DNA of 64,000 nucleotides from Tritrichomonas foetus (GCA_001839685.1 MLAK01000627.1:142522-206521); one strand, 5' to 3'. Positions 1 to 9,911 are shown, counted from the stretch's first letter. The notes: generated from the sequence alone by a model not told the origin. Program-made: numbers and translations.

Positions 1-3000
1 CGAAAATTCCGTTCATTGGCGTTCGTATTTCATGTGACATATTTGCTAAAAATACAGTTTTTTGACTATTTGCTATTTCTGCACGTCTTGTCTCTGTTTC
101 CAATTGCAGCAAAGCACTTCTTAATTCAGTTATATGAATACAAACACCGACAATATTTTTCATTGATGGTTTAAATCGTCCTCTAAAGCTTACCCATATT
201 TCTTTACCATTTAATAATAATGGTAGATCAATTTCCATTCCATCACCATTCTCTAGTGTTAATTCTAGTTTTTTAGCAAATTCTGAACGATACTCAGGAT
301 GAATAATATTTAATGAATTCCAATTCATTTCAATATCATTGGTAACCATATCATCAAATGACTGATGTTTAAATGGAATTTCAGTCTTATCATTTCTAAA
401 TGTCCATAATGCCAATCTTTTACTTGAAAGTAATAAATCACGAAGACGTTGAGTTTCAGAGAGTTTTGATTCCATTTCTTTTTGCTTGTTTATATTCAAT
501 GCAACACAATTCAAAAGGAAATCATTTGCTCGGGTAATTACAAATTTATGATATTCATAAATACCACCAATTCGTAATAGTCTTGCTTCTCCTGTCCACT
601 GCTCTTTATTATAATGAATAACATCATTATAATTTTGTATGAAGTATTCACGATCATCTGTATAAATATATTCAATGATACGCGAAAATTTCATATCACG
701 TTCAACAGATAAAGAATCCCATATTGTTGGTTGCTTATATAATGGTTTCACTGTATCAGTTCGTAAATCAATGGCCCAGAAAATGATATGAGCATTAGAT
801 GCGGCTAATTGAAGACCTTCATCCAATGACTCACCATGATCTCTGATTCCAGCAAAAGATAAAAGATCAATCAAATATCCATTTTCGCCATCCGAAAATC
901 CGGAATAACTCAACGAAACACCATCATTATCCACAAGACGAAAAGTACCTCTTTCACCAGTCAGCAGCATTTCATATTTTATTAAGTCATCTTTATGAAG
1001 AAGAGGTTTCAGTGCTCTATCTTTTGGTATTGGTAAACCAAGTGATACAAAAAGTTCATCTGTATCAATAATCACTTCATTGTCAATGATAGTAAAACTA
1101 ATCATCGCTAATGATGAAAAAGCTTGTTTAATTTCCGGTAAACACTCAATTAGTTCATTCTCCATTTCTCTTGAACTTGTTACATCTTCAGCCAAAATCA
1201 CTAAAATTTGATCATCCAAAGTACTATCATCAGAAATTAGAGCAGATACTTCAATGTATCGCTTATGACCATTAATAATGGCGGTTATTGGATGATGATT
1301 TAAAACCTTCTCTCTTCGAATAACAGAATCTAATTCTTCGCGAAAAGTTTGATAATCTTCAATACTGTAATCTTTAATTATCTGCTTAAGTTCAGCAATG
1401 GTCGCTGGATGGTTTTCAATCAAAGGTGAATCAAAAGAAATAATGGAATGTTTCTTAATTGCAATTTCTATGAAAGATACTGTATTAAACGATTTAATTA
1501 TCTCTCGAGAAGATTCATACTTTTTAAGACGCTTTTCAACATGTATATTTTGATATAAAAAGTTAGAAATAAATGAAGTAAGTGGCAAGGCATAAAATTC
1601 AAAGGCTTGCTCAACTTTATCACTGAGAAAAGCAAGTAGAAAAATGATATCGTTGGAACCACTTTTTATACGATGGATGAAACAACGTGTTCCATCATCA
1701 AATAAATCATTTGATAGAGTAAATCCAGTCGAATTTATTAATTCATTTGATCTTGCAATTAAATCTTCATTTGTATATTTTTTATATGGTAATTCATTGT
1801 ATTCATATTTCAAGTGATTATGAGAAAAGAAGTAGCATTGTCTCGCATATAGTCTTTTACAGCAAAAATCTAAGAATTCAGAAAAGTTACTTTCGAAATA
1901 TGGGTGATTGGAAACCAAATCTTCGAATTTGTAAAAAATTGATAAAATTAAAGTGAATAATTGACCGAAGGGTTGAAATGGTGCCAATGCAGATGTTGGA
2001 AGATCAACTAAACATTTAATATTATTATCAAGCGTGTAACTTAAATGTATAGGACGATAATCACGATAAGACGAGAGTTTTATTGATGGATTAGCATCAA
2101 TTATTCGGTCTCCACTTTTGACAATCACATCAAAAGCGAGTTTGTCAGAAATTGGAAAATTTTCATTAAGATTAAAAGAAATAAACCATTTATTTTTAAT
2201 AGGGAACACAAAATTCCTTTTGAATACAAAAACCTTTTCTTTTCTAGTCATCTTGATGACTGTTGAAATAAAATGATTGGAAATAATAGAAACTCGTAAT
2301 GAATGAATAACATAAGATCGAGTAATTTCATCCAGCTCATTTAAATCTTTTCCATGTAAAATATTTTCATTTCGATCGAAAATCCAAAAATCATGCTTTG
2401 TATTGATTTTGGTGAATTCTGAAGAATAGGCATGATAAGCAACAATAATAACAAACAAAAGGAATATAACAATATATAAATAAAAAGTTTTCGGTTCATA
2501 AATTGGCGAGCAGATTTTATTTGCCAAATTTTTATGATTTGATGAAGATTTTGTAAAAACATAAAAATCAGTTTGTGCGTTTTGTAAGAATTTAAAAATA
2601 GTCTTTTTTAAGGCTACTTGCTTAAATCCATTTGGCGGTTGAGATCCTTTCGGTAAAATCAAAAAAGAAGGTTCTTGATCGGCTGCTGATAGAATTCTTT
2701 CTGATTTTGTGTTATTTAAGTTGTTGATTGAATTGATTGATTTTATCAAAAAATCAGAATCCCGAGAAATCAAAAAATCAGGCGAAAAGGCTGTAACACT
2801 AATATCATAGGCAAAAATAATTGACGATAATGTTTCCGACCCTTCAACGTCAGGGGAAATCGAAATGTGCCGATTTGTTTTGATTTTTGAAAATAACGCA
2901 AATTCGGGGATTTTTTCGCGAAATGAACATACCTCTATATAGTCATTTGGAACTTGATTGTAAAATGCGGATTCAACGATATATATTTCTGCGTCGGATT

Positions 3001-3121
3001 TTGTTTTCGTAGTTTCGCCTAAAATGAAATGTGAATATTTAGATTTAAATATCAGAGGCATGAATCCATTCACTGCGATTCTGGCTGCTAAAGCGAAATC
3101 AAGGAAAAGCAGAATCAGCAT
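1..3121 (-). CDS. Membrane sensor histidine kinase, 5' part (runs off left edge)
   Basis: An uninterrupted frame of 1,040 codons runs leftward from an ATG at 3121 to the window edge. An in-frame TGA lies five codons upstream of the ATG, so this start is the first available. Residues 1-20 are a hydrophobic signal-like segment. A roughly 190-residue extracytoplasmic region follows, then one strong membrane span (about 210-230). After it come several PAS-like stretches (about 520-1000), including one with a WAIDLRTD core. The last visible residues are the HisKA H-box NMSHEIRTPMNGI, with the phospho-acceptor His at residue 1030 (bases 32-34). The family autophosphorylates this His and passes the phosphate to a receiver Asp. 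The ATPase domain and any receiver lie outside the window, so whether it is a hybrid kinase is unknown. The ligand is unknown. The H-box makes the family certain. Confidence 0.85.
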   Translation of the reverse strand, partial: MLILLFLDFALAARIAVNGFMPLIFKSKYSHFILGETTKTKSDAEIYIVESAFYNQVPNDYIEVCSFREKIPEFALFSKIKTNRHISISPDVEGSETLSSIIFAYDISVTAFSPDFLISRDSDFLIKSINSINNLNNTKSERILSAADQEPSFLILPKGSQPPNGFKQVALKKTIFKFLQNAQTDFYVFTKSSSNHKNLANKICSPIYEPKTFYLYIVIFLLFVIIVAYHAYSSEFTKINTKHDFWIFDRNENILHGKDLNELDEITRSYVIHSLRVSIISNHFISTVIKMTRKEKVFVFKRNFVFPIKNKWFISFNLNENFPISDKLAFDVIVKSGDRIIDANPSIKLSSYRDYRPIHLSYTLDNNIKCLVDLPTSALAPFQPFGQLFTLILSIFYKFEDLVSNHPYFESNFSEFLDFCCKRLYARQCYFFSHNHLKYEYNELPYKKYTNEDLIARSNELINSTGFTLSNDLFDDGTRCFIHRIKSGSNDIIFLLAFLSDKVEQAFEFYALPLTSFISNFLYQNIHVEKRLKKYESSREIIKSFNTVSFIEIAIKKHSIISFDSPLIENHPATIAELKQIIKDYSIEDYQTFREELDSVIRREKVLNHHPITAIINGHKRYIEVSALISDDSTLDDQILVILAEDVTSSREMENELIECLPEIKQAFSSLAMISFTIIDNEVIIDTDELFVSLGLPIPKDRALKPLLHKDDLIKYEMLLTGERGTFRLVDNDGVSLSYSGFSDGENGYLIDLLSFAGIRDHGESLDEGLQLAASNAHIIFWAIDLRTDTVKPLYKQPTIWDSLSVERDMKFSRIIEYIYTDDREYFIQNYNDVIHYNKEQWTGEARLLRIGGIYEYHKFVITRANDFLLNCVALNINKQKEMESKLSETQRLRDLLLSSKRLALWTFRNDKTEIPFKHQSFDDMVTNDIEMNWNSLNIIHPEYRSEFAKKLELTLENGDGMEIDLPLLLNGKEIWVSFRGRFKPSMKNIVGVCIHITELRSALLQLETETRRAEIANSQKTVFLANMSHEIRTPMNGIF

Positions 3122-3800
3122 GAATGTTTCACTTTCTCAGAATTTTTCAAATCTTTGGAGATTTTTCGAACAATTTTTTCAATATGTTCATTATTAACCT
3201 TTCAATTTTCTTTGGCTCTTCTAAAAAGGCGAAAAAACTTTTCAGGCCAAATGATAACGATAAAAAGCGAATATCTGTTTTCTCAAAAGGTGAATTTGAT
3301 TCACCAAATTGAATCAATGTTCCAGTGAATTTGGTGACTGTCAACATAAATGAAAAAGAAAATAATCAATAACTCCAAAAAGATTTTTGTTCACTTCGAT
3401 CAAATATTTCATCAGTGTTGTTCACCATCCTAAAAGTATCGATAATAAAGTATGATGAGTCATTATTCGCCATAGAATTATTTCAATGAATTATTTAGAG
3501 TTTATTTCAAAAATAAAATAAACTATCAGAAATAATTATGTGATAATTAAATTTTGATAACTGGATTTCAATGAATATTGAATACATATTTGCGAAAATG
3601 AATGCTCACTGAAAGATTCATAAAAATTAAAGGATATTTCAATGTAATCCATTTTAAAATGGTCAATTTAAAATGACCATTATTTATATTTCGAATACTT
3701 ATATTTTATTGAATTCAAGCTTTTTCTTTCAAAAAATAGATATGAGTTTCAAAAAGCCAATAAATTTCTCGAAATGTAAAAAATTCAGAACAAAAAAAAA
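3122..3800. other. Intergenic region between divergent kinase and Tubby genes
   Basis: No gene is supported here. The 679 bases presumably hold the promoters of both divergent genes. Short open frames at 3124-3312 and 3147-3347 are AT-rich, low-complexity and resemble nothing. The only visible structure is the pair of overlapping palindromes at 3649-3681. Confidence 0.6.
3649..3681. repeat. Two overlapping short palindromes
   Basis: Bases 3649-3662 form a perfect 14-base palindrome, ccattttaaaatgg. It overlaps an inverted repeat with 8-base arms, aatggtca at 3658-3665 and tgaccatt at 3674-3681. The two structures share bases and could be alternative cruciforms or paired protein sites. They lie about 120 bases before the Tubby start. 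Function unknown. Confidence 0.5.
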
Positions 3801-4841
3801 ATGTTTTGCATCTCTCTCTCTGATGACTCAGACGAAGAAGAGGATCAAGAAACAAAGCCGAAGGAACTAGAACCTTCTCTCCTAACTGGTGTTTCTTCAT
3901 CATCAACAGAAACGAAAACTCAATCCAAGACGCTTTCAAAATCTCATTCAAAATCCACCAAAACAGATCAAAAATCCTTCTCAAAAGATACATCAGCAAT
4001 CTCAAATCACCATCGAAGCCATTCAATCGAGGATTGCTTCACTTTGAGTGATAATGGTGATACTGGCGATACGTCATTCATTTCCCCATTTTTAATTCAA
4101 CAGACTTGCTCTCAAAATGTTGTGAGTAAGAGAAGATTCGATTTTGCAGACGAGCACGCCGGCGGAATTAACATCCGTAAAGAAAAATCGCATCAAGTTG
4201 TATCTCAAGGATTGAATCCAAATCTCAACCCGAATACTTTTCCAACTTACCACTTAATTGCCAGGCGAAAATACAGAGAAACAGGTAAAACTGCTCGCTA
4301 CGTATTTACAGATGGAAATAAAGCGATTTATGAAGCGAGGCAAAATCGTAAGCATATTCGAATCTTCGATATTTTCACAGCATCGCAATTCGATTCACCA
4401 AAGCCGCCTTCTTCGTTAAATCAAGATATTGTTGCATCTTTAATTATGGACGAAAATGGAAAAGAGTTCTCCTTCAGAAAATATAACCGCAGAGGTCCTC
4501 AAATTTTAGAAGTGAAGTTTGCTGCAACATCAAGCCATTATTATCGTTCAGCAACCGTCACTTTTATGTATTCAACATCATCAGAGAAAAAACCGCAACG
4601 TCTTCGGACGAAGACCCCAAATTTTGATAATGATGGGAAACCTGTTTTCGAATTCGAAGGAAATAAGTTTTACATGGACTCGCCTCGTAATATGAATTTA
4701 TATAGTAGGCACCAAAACAAAACTTATATTTCGATTCGTAAAACAGATTCAAAAGAGCTGGAGATTGATATCTTCTTTCGAGCAAACTTACTTTTCCTTG
4801 TTGCCATTTCACTTGCTGATGCGATTTCACCTGTATGTTAA
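3801..4841 (+). CDS. Tubby C-terminal domain protein
   Basis: 346 residues. The first 140 are acidic and Ser/Lys-rich (SDDSDEEEDQE near the start), probably disordered. From about residue 150 the chain follows the Tubby pattern: FPTYHLIARRKYRETGKTARY, then KTPNFDNDGKPVFEFEGN (compare KTPxW...LNFxGR in Tubby), ending in FFRANLLFLVAISLADAI, which matches the buried C-terminal helix of the Tubby barrel. Tubby proteins bind phosphoinositides and, with IFT-A, carry membrane proteins into cilia; that role is only inferred here. The domain is shorter than the animal one. The ATG follows a run of nine A, with an in-frame stop eight codons upstream and no earlier ATG. Confidence 0.8.
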   Translation: MFCISLSDDSDEEEDQETKPKELEPSLLTGVSSSSTETKTQSKTLSKSHSKSTKTDQKSFSKDTSAISNHHRSHSIEDCFTLSDNGDTGDTSFISPFLIQQTCSQNVVSKRRFDFADEHAGGINIRKEKSHQVVSQGLNPNLNPNTFPTYHLIARRKYRETGKTARYVFTDGNKAIYEARQNRKHIRIFDIFTASQFDSPKPPSSLNQDIVASLIMDENGKEFSFRKYNRRGPQILEVKFAATSSHYYRSATVTFMYSTSSEKKPQRLRTKTPNFDNDGKPVFEFEGNKFYMDSPRNMNLYSRHQNKTYISIRKTDSKELEIDIFFRANLLFLVAISLADAISPVC

Positions 4842-5363
4842 TTTAATACTATTCTGATTTTTATTTTTTAAAATACGACTTATAGAATAAACTTTCCAAA
4901 CAACAACCCTGTTTTTTATTCCAAATCATGATTTCAATTCTTTTTCTATTTTGAATTTACCATTGGATTGAATTTAGTTGGAGAGTGTGCGTGTGTTTTA
5001 TTATTTTGTTCTGGTCTATATAAATAGCTTCTCAGGATTTTTTTGGGATTGTTGAGGATATCATTAAATGAGCTTCTAACTGTGAAAATATATTAAAATT
5101 ATCGATATAAAGAATATAAAAAAATAAAAGATAAAAAAATAAATGTAGCTTATCTATATTTTTCCGTTTTTTTTCTTCATTCTTGTCATTTGAATTTTTC
5201 AATGTGGCGAAAAGAACATTTTTATTCAAACCTAAGTTTTATTTGATTAGATTTCCATGTTTAATCGGTCATCCATAAACGTTTTTTAGCCTTAACCGAT
5301 TCTATTTTAACCTATTGATGTATGTTTGAAAATTAATCAAAATCATTATTAACGTATATTCAG
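4842..5363. other. Intergenic region, AT-rich
   Basis: 522 bases between two plus-strand genes with no supported gene. The minus frame at 5032-5229 is low-complexity Lys/Asn/Ile/Phe and looks spurious. Just before the next ATG, tcattattaacgtat (5342-5356) combines a TCA-type initiator-like element with an AACGTA core reminiscent of trichomonad Myb sites. Confidence 0.5.
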
Positions 5364-6392
5364 ATGACGACTTATCTCGAACCACTCGCCGAACTTCCTA
5401 AAGCTAGTCTTATTAATATTGGTCCACATGAGCCATATATGGATGATCTGGACTTATCTCCTCGACAGATTAATTTTCGCGATTTACATCGATGCCCAGA
5501 CTATGAAGACTATATGACGCTTATTGACCAAAAAAACAGACTCGTTACAGAAATCAACGAAGTTCGCAGAGAGAACGAAAAAATGAAAAAAGAATTGATC
5601 GAAAAAGAAAAAGATTTAATTTTACAAGAGGAAGCAATGATTGACAGCGCAGACAAAATCGAAACAGAAAAAGAAAACGCATACCAGCTACGACGAGTCA
5701 TGAATGCCCAAAAGCAATTAGACGAATTAAACGTTTTATCAAATGAATTGAATTCGCAGTATAACTTTTTGCATACGTATTTCTCCTTCCATAAGGAGGA
5801 GGAGCTTCGCTCTCACACTGGACTTCAAAGTAATCAAGCGGCCAACGAAATGAGTGAATTAACAGAAATGGAATCTGTTCTCACGAAAATTTACACTCGC
5901 CTTGATGGGCCAGTCGCGAAACAAAAGCAAATTTGGCAAGAAAGAAATCAGATCATCAACGACTTGTCCAAGCATTTACGGAAGCTGAAAAAACTGGAGC
6001 AACAGCTGGAATCTGAGGCACTTTATAATGCAATGGCTGATCAGCAGGTCCTTCCAGAAGAACTCAAGTCCGTCCGTGATGACCTTAAAAAGAAGTTGGA
6101 AATACTGAGACATCGGAAATACAACAGAACATTGGAAATCAGAAAGATGAAGCAAAGAGAGGCACAGAGTCGAGTCGCTGCAGATGAGCTTCTGGAACTT
6201 GATGAAAAGAAGAAGAAAGAAGTGAGAGAAAGAGAAAGATTCAGAGACAGAATGCAAAAGAAGCATCGTGCAGAGGATGAAGAAAAGAAGAGGCTTCAGA
6301 GCGCAGTAGCAGTTAAAATTGGCCCGGATGATGAGGATAATGAAGAAAAATGGAGGATGATGATTACTTATGTGAAGGAAGCACACGACTGA
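5364..6392 (+). CDS. Coiled-coil protein, unrecognised
   Basis: 342 residues. The first 50 residues are ordinary globular or disordered sequence. From about residue 55 (DQKNRLVTEINEVRRENEKMKK) nearly everything is charged heptad coiled coil, broken around residues 135-160 by an aromatic stretch (YNFLHTYFSFHKEEE). A second, very basic and acidic coil occupies residues 245-320. I recognise no family. Its neighbours are a Tubby protein and a CEP164-like protein, and its composition would suit a basal-body or axonemal structural protein, but that is inference only. It converges with the CEP164-like gene, with stop codons 333 bases apart. Confidence 0.75.
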   Translation: MTTYLEPLAELPKASLINIGPHEPYMDDLDLSPRQINFRDLHRCPDYEDYMTLIDQKNRLVTEINEVRRENEKMKKELIEKEKDLILQEEAMIDSADKIETEKENAYQLRRVMNAQKQLDELNVLSNELNSQYNFLHTYFSFHKEEELRSHTGLQSNQAANEMSELTEMESVLTKIYTRLDGPVAKQKQIWQERNQIINDLSKHLRKLKKLEQQLESEALYNAMADQQVLPEELKSVRDDLKKKLEILRHRKYNRTLEIRKMKQREAQSRVAADELLELDEKKKKEVRERERFRDRMQKKHRAEDEEKKRLQSAVAVKIGPDDEDNEEKWRMMITYVKEAHD

Positions 6393-6725
6393 TATTCTAT
6401 CTCTATTCTTAATTTTTGTTTAAACTTTATATCGTTTCATGTTTTTGCATTTCGTTTTCGTTTTTTTGAATTCTTCGTTCAATTGCTGATAAATGAAGAA
6501 AATTTGAAAAAAAAGAAATTTGAAAAGATAATAGCATAATCAAACGAAAATATTACCACTAAACATATATGCATGAAAAAATGTTCATCTAAATACTTGA
6601 TCAAAACATTTTAATATAGATTTATATCGAAGAGAAAAATAAAATATGTTATTTAACACTCACATTAAAATATTTATATAATTAATATAATGTTAGTGAA
6701 GCAATTCATACATAACAATAAATTA
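6393..6725. other. Convergent intergenic region
   Basis: 333 AT-rich bases separating the 3' ends of two convergent genes. It should hold both polyadenylation regions. No gene or clear repeat is visible. Confidence 0.55.
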
Positions 6726-9251
6726 TTAATCAGAATCATCCTGATGTCTTCTTCTTCGTGATGATCCAACTTTAAATAAAGAAACTCTTCTATCATTAAA
6801 GTCTGATGAATCATCTTCAGAATCGGATTGAAGATATCTTCTGTGAAATCCTGATCTTTGTCCATACTGCTGATTCATTGCTGGTTGTTGAGGGATTGGC
6901 ATAGGTTGCCCAGAGTAAGCATTATATGCTGCTCTGTATGAATTTTCAACATCAGATAATGTTGTATGGAATTGTCTTGCAAGTTGTGCTGTTTGTTGTT
7001 GGAAATCATTAACAAGTTTCACCATTGTTTTATTTTGTTCATTAATCATGTTTCTATATCCTTTACAGACTGTTCCAACATCATTCAAAAGCTCTTTCAA
7101 TGAACTAGGAATATTTCCATAAGTTGAATCAAACTGTCCTTTGATTTTATCCATCTTGAATTGTAGCTTCTTGAATTTTTGCATAGTTTTTTCATCAAGA
7201 TCAATGATTGATTCAGGTGTAGCAATACGTGATTGATAAGGATATTCACTGATTCTAGAAACGCCAACTCTTGATGGACCAGCTGCTTCAGGGAATGGAA
7301 GATCTAAAATAGATTGCCTTTCAGCTTCTTCTCTGAGCCTAGCTTCCATATTTGAACGTGCTTGTTCAAAATCTCTTCGAAGTTGAGCTTCAACTCTCAT
7401 TTTTTCTGTTTCATGTTTAGTTCGAGCAACTTGAATGTCTTGATTGAACTTAAATTCTTCATCATCAATTTGCTTTTGATGTCTCTTCCTAAGCTTAGAA
7501 AGTTCTTTATCTTGGGTTTTACGAATTTGACTTTGTTCATCTTGATACTTTTGTTCGAGTTCACGTTTCTTTGCTTCACCAGCAGCTCGAATATCATTGA
7601 GTTGTTGAGTTTGAAGGGAACTAATTTCTCTTTCTTGTTGTTTCTTCATTTGTTCCAGTCTTGTTTTCTTTTGGTAATCAAGTTCTTCCTTCAATTGCGA
7701 TTCAAGGTTCATCTTCATTGCTTCGTAGTCTCTTCTTAATTGGGTTTCAACACGAAGTTTTTCAGTTTCTTGTTTGGTTTTAATTAATTCTAACTGATGT
7801 TGAAAATCTTCTTCATCTTTTTCAAGCATCTTTTGATGTTTCTTTTGTTGTTTTGACAATTCTTTTGATTGTGTTCTCTTCAATTCTTCAAGTTTATCTT
7901 TTAATTGTTGTTCAATGATAACTCTTTGTTCGTCATATTGAGTTTGTAATTGTGCTGAATTAAACATTTTCTTAGTTTTTTGCTGGTGTTGCTCTTTGAG
8001 ATTTTCAATTTCATCTTGATGAGAATCTCTGAGTTCTGCAATTTCTTTATCAAATTGAGATTGAATTTCACGTTTCTTCTTATTTAATGAATCCCTTAAT
8101 TCAGATAACTGGGTTTCTGAATCAAAGTTTTCTTTAATTTCTTCTAATTTTTGCTTTTGTTTCTTTTGTAATTTTTCTATTTCTTGTTGATGTTTCCTCT
8201 TTATTTGCTCAATCTCTTCTTCGTTTTCTTCGATTAAATTTTGTTTTTGTTCTTCAAAATCTGATTTCAAAGCAGATAATTTGCTTTCCTGTTGAGCCGA
8301 TTTCTTTAGTTTATTCTTCATACTTGACATTTCTTCTTCATGTTCACGAAGTGCTTCTTCTTTCTCCTTTTCAAATGTTTTTCTTAATTTTTCTTTTTGT
8401 TCTTCGAATTCTTGTCTCATTCTATCAAGTTCTTTATCATTTGCTGCCATTTTTTGCTCTTTTGATAGTTTATCACTGTTTTGTTTCTTAAGTAATTCTA
8501 TTTGTTTATTAAATGATTCTTTTTCTTCATCCATTTTGTCTCTTAGTTTATCCATTTCTTTTTCATGTGCAGTTTTTGCATTTTTGATTTGTTTTTCAAA
8601 CTGTGAAGCTTGATCATCAAGTTGTTTTTCATATTTAGTTCGTTGTGCTTCAAGTTGTTTTTCAAAGTCTCTTTTTTCTGTTTCAAGTTTTTCTTTATGT
8701 TCCTTTTTAAGAGATTCCAATTCATTTGAAAAGTCTTCTTTCATTTGATATGTTGAGGTTTCTGATTTTTCTGGCTTATCATTTTTAGTGGATTTGTTAT
8801 CAATCTTTTTAACAACTCCTCCTTCATTTTGGAGTTGAAATATTTCAGAAATTGAATCTGAATTATCATAATCGTCATCAGTAGAATTGAGTTTTTTGGG
8901 CGATTGTTTGTTTGTAGTAGTTGCTTTATCTGGATCTGTAAATCCTGAACTTCCTCTCTTTTGTTTTTCTTTTGCAAAAATCTCTCGAAATTCTTTATCT
9001 TTTGGATGATCCCATAAAGACTCGCCTGTTCTTACATTAAAATAAAAAGGTTCGCCGTCAGAGTCTTTTCGTTTATAGAGTTTCCATCCTTCTGGAATTG
9101 GTTCTTTGAGTGCTTTCTTAGCAATCCACATTAAATCCTTATCTTTTTCAGGATCGCCACCTAACCACACGAAATATTCTCGAATTTCTTCTTCTGCTGG
9201 TTCGTAGTCGCCACCCTCATTGGGGTCGGCAATTTCTTCATAGTCATTCAT
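6726..9251 (-). CDS. CEP164-like WW-domain coiled-coil protein
   Basis: 841 residues. The first 85 match the N-terminus of the centriolar distal-appendage protein CEP164: an acidic lead, then EEIREYFVWLGGDPEKDKDLMWIAKKAL (21-48), then a WW domain (51-84) with W56, W80, the aromatic pair YF at 70-71 and a closing LWDHP. In the family this module binds TTBK2 and helps ciliogenesis at transition fibres. Residues 160-650 are long coiled coil built from repeated blocks such as KELSKQQKKHQKMLEKDEEDF and its later near-copy, which suggests internal duplication. A second short coil (about 695-790) is followed by a Ser/Asp/Arg-rich tail. It diverges from the SMN gene with 195 bases between starts. Family call strong; function inferred. 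Confidence 0.82.
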   Translation of the reverse strand: MNDYEEIADPNEGGDYEPAEEEIREYFVWLGGDPEKDKDLMWIAKKALKEPIPEGWKLYKRKDSDGEPFYFNVRTGESLWDHPKDKEFREIFAKEKQKRGSSGFTDPDKATTTNKQSPKKLNSTDDDYDNSDSISEIFQLQNEGGVVKKIDNKSTKNDKPEKSETSTYQMKEDFSNELESLKKEHKEKLETEKRDFEKQLEAQRTKYEKQLDDQASQFEKQIKNAKTAHEKEMDKLRDKMDEEKESFNKQIELLKKQNSDKLSKEQKMAANDKELDRMRQEFEEQKEKLRKTFEKEKEEALREHEEEMSSMKNKLKKSAQQESKLSALKSDFEEQKQNLIEENEEEIEQIKRKHQQEIEKLQKKQKQKLEEIKENFDSETQLSELRDSLNKKKREIQSQFDKEIAELRDSHQDEIENLKEQHQQKTKKMFNSAQLQTQYDEQRVIIEQQLKDKLEELKRTQSKELSKQQKKHQKMLEKDEEDFQHQLELIKTKQETEKLRVETQLRRDYEAMKMNLESQLKEELDYQKKTRLEQMKKQQEREISSLQTQQLNDIRAAGEAKKRELEQKYQDEQSQIRKTQDKELSKLRKRHQKQIDDEEFKFNQDIQVARTKHETEKMRVEAQLRRDFEQARSNMEARLREEAERQSILDLPFPEAAGPSRVGVSRISEYPYQSRIATPESIIDLDEKTMQKFKKLQFKMDKIKGQFDSTYGNIPSSLKELLNDVGTVCKGYRNMINEQNKTMVKLVNDFQQQTAQLARQFHTTLSDVENSYRAAYNAYSGQPMPIPQQPAMNQQYGQRSGFHRRYLQSDSEDDSSDFNDRRVSLFKVGSSRRRRHQDDSD

Positions 9252-9446
9252 GTTTGTTCAAAATAGTGTTATTTACGTTTAAAAATATCTAAAATAGTTG
9301 ATATTCAAAAAGTTTGCTCAAACGAATCAAATGCATATTCAATTTTTTTTTCACCATCTTATATCAAACTTTATTGATTGGTTATTTGGCTTCTAATTGT
9401 GAGCTTTTGAACAGATAAGCTCATAAAAAATCTTGCGAAAACCTAA
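9252..9446. promoter_or_regulatory. Short divergent promoter region (CEP164-like / SMN)
   Basis: Only 195 bases separate the two ATGs, so both promoters must lie here. On the minus strand an AAACGTAA element precedes ACACTATTTTG just before the CEP164-like start, resembling a Myb-type site plus an initiator. On the plus strand a tcataaaaaatc stretch lies about 25 bases before the SMN ATG. These assignments rest on analogy with trichomonad promoters. Confidence 0.4.
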
Positions 9447-9911
9447 ATGGATCCTTTATCGAAAAAAAATGGCCCCTATAAACTAACAAATACTCAAAAT
9501 TCAATAGTTGATGCTTTTGAAGCTGCTGCTTCATCTTTTGCTGTCTTCCACAAAATTCCAGGCGCCAAATATTATGAGCCTCCTTCTGACATTTCTCAGC
9601 AAAATGTTTCTCAGCCTGAAGAACCACCTGCTGTTCATTTACATCAAAATGTCTCACATGAAACACCAAAAGAAAACCAACCTGAAATGTCAGGTGAAAA
9701 GCCAACCCAAAATCCATCACAAAATTCTTTACAAAAGCATCAAAATAATGAAAAGATGAATCAAATGCCAGTTCCTTCAAATACACTTGTTTATCCTCCA
9801 CCTCTTCCTGAAGAATCTGATCCAGACAGAATGAGGCTCCTTCACAGTTGGTACTGGGCAGGTTACTATACAGGACTTGCTGATGGCAAAAGGATTGCCA
9901 ACCAATCATAG
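9447..9911 (+). CDS. SMN: Minimal survival motor neuron (SMN) protein, Tudor-less
   Basis: 154 residues with the two end motifs of SMN and nothing resembling a Tudor domain between them. Residues 18-36 (NSIVDAFEAAASSFAVFHK) match the Gemin2-binding helix (compare TALIKAYDKAVASFKHAL in human SMN). Residues 131-147 (LLHSWYWAGYYTGLADG) match the YG-box oligomerisation helix (human LISWYMSGYHTGYYMG), and a short proline run PPPLPEE precedes it as in animals. The middle is Gln/Asn/Pro/Ser-rich. Fission yeast SMN is likewise about 150 residues and lacks Tudor. SMN with Gemin2 loads Sm rings onto spliceosomal snRNAs in the cytoplasm; trichomonads keep a spliceosome for few introns. Both motifs occur in the right order and spacing, so I regard the call as good. 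Confidence 0.82.
   Translation: MDPLSKKNGPYKLTNTQNSIVDAFEAAASSFAVFHKIPGAKYYEPPSDISQQNVSQPEEPPAVHLHQNVSHETPKENQPEMSGEKPTQNPSQNSLQKHQNNEKMNQMPVPSNTLVYPPPLPEESDPDRMRLLHSWYWAGYYTGLADGKRIANQS

Noticed and set aside
7362..7739. 125-codon plus frame and similar frames opposite coiled-coil genes
   Set aside because: Antisense shadows of Glu/Lys-rich coding sequence, giving Phe/Leu/Ser-rich translations.
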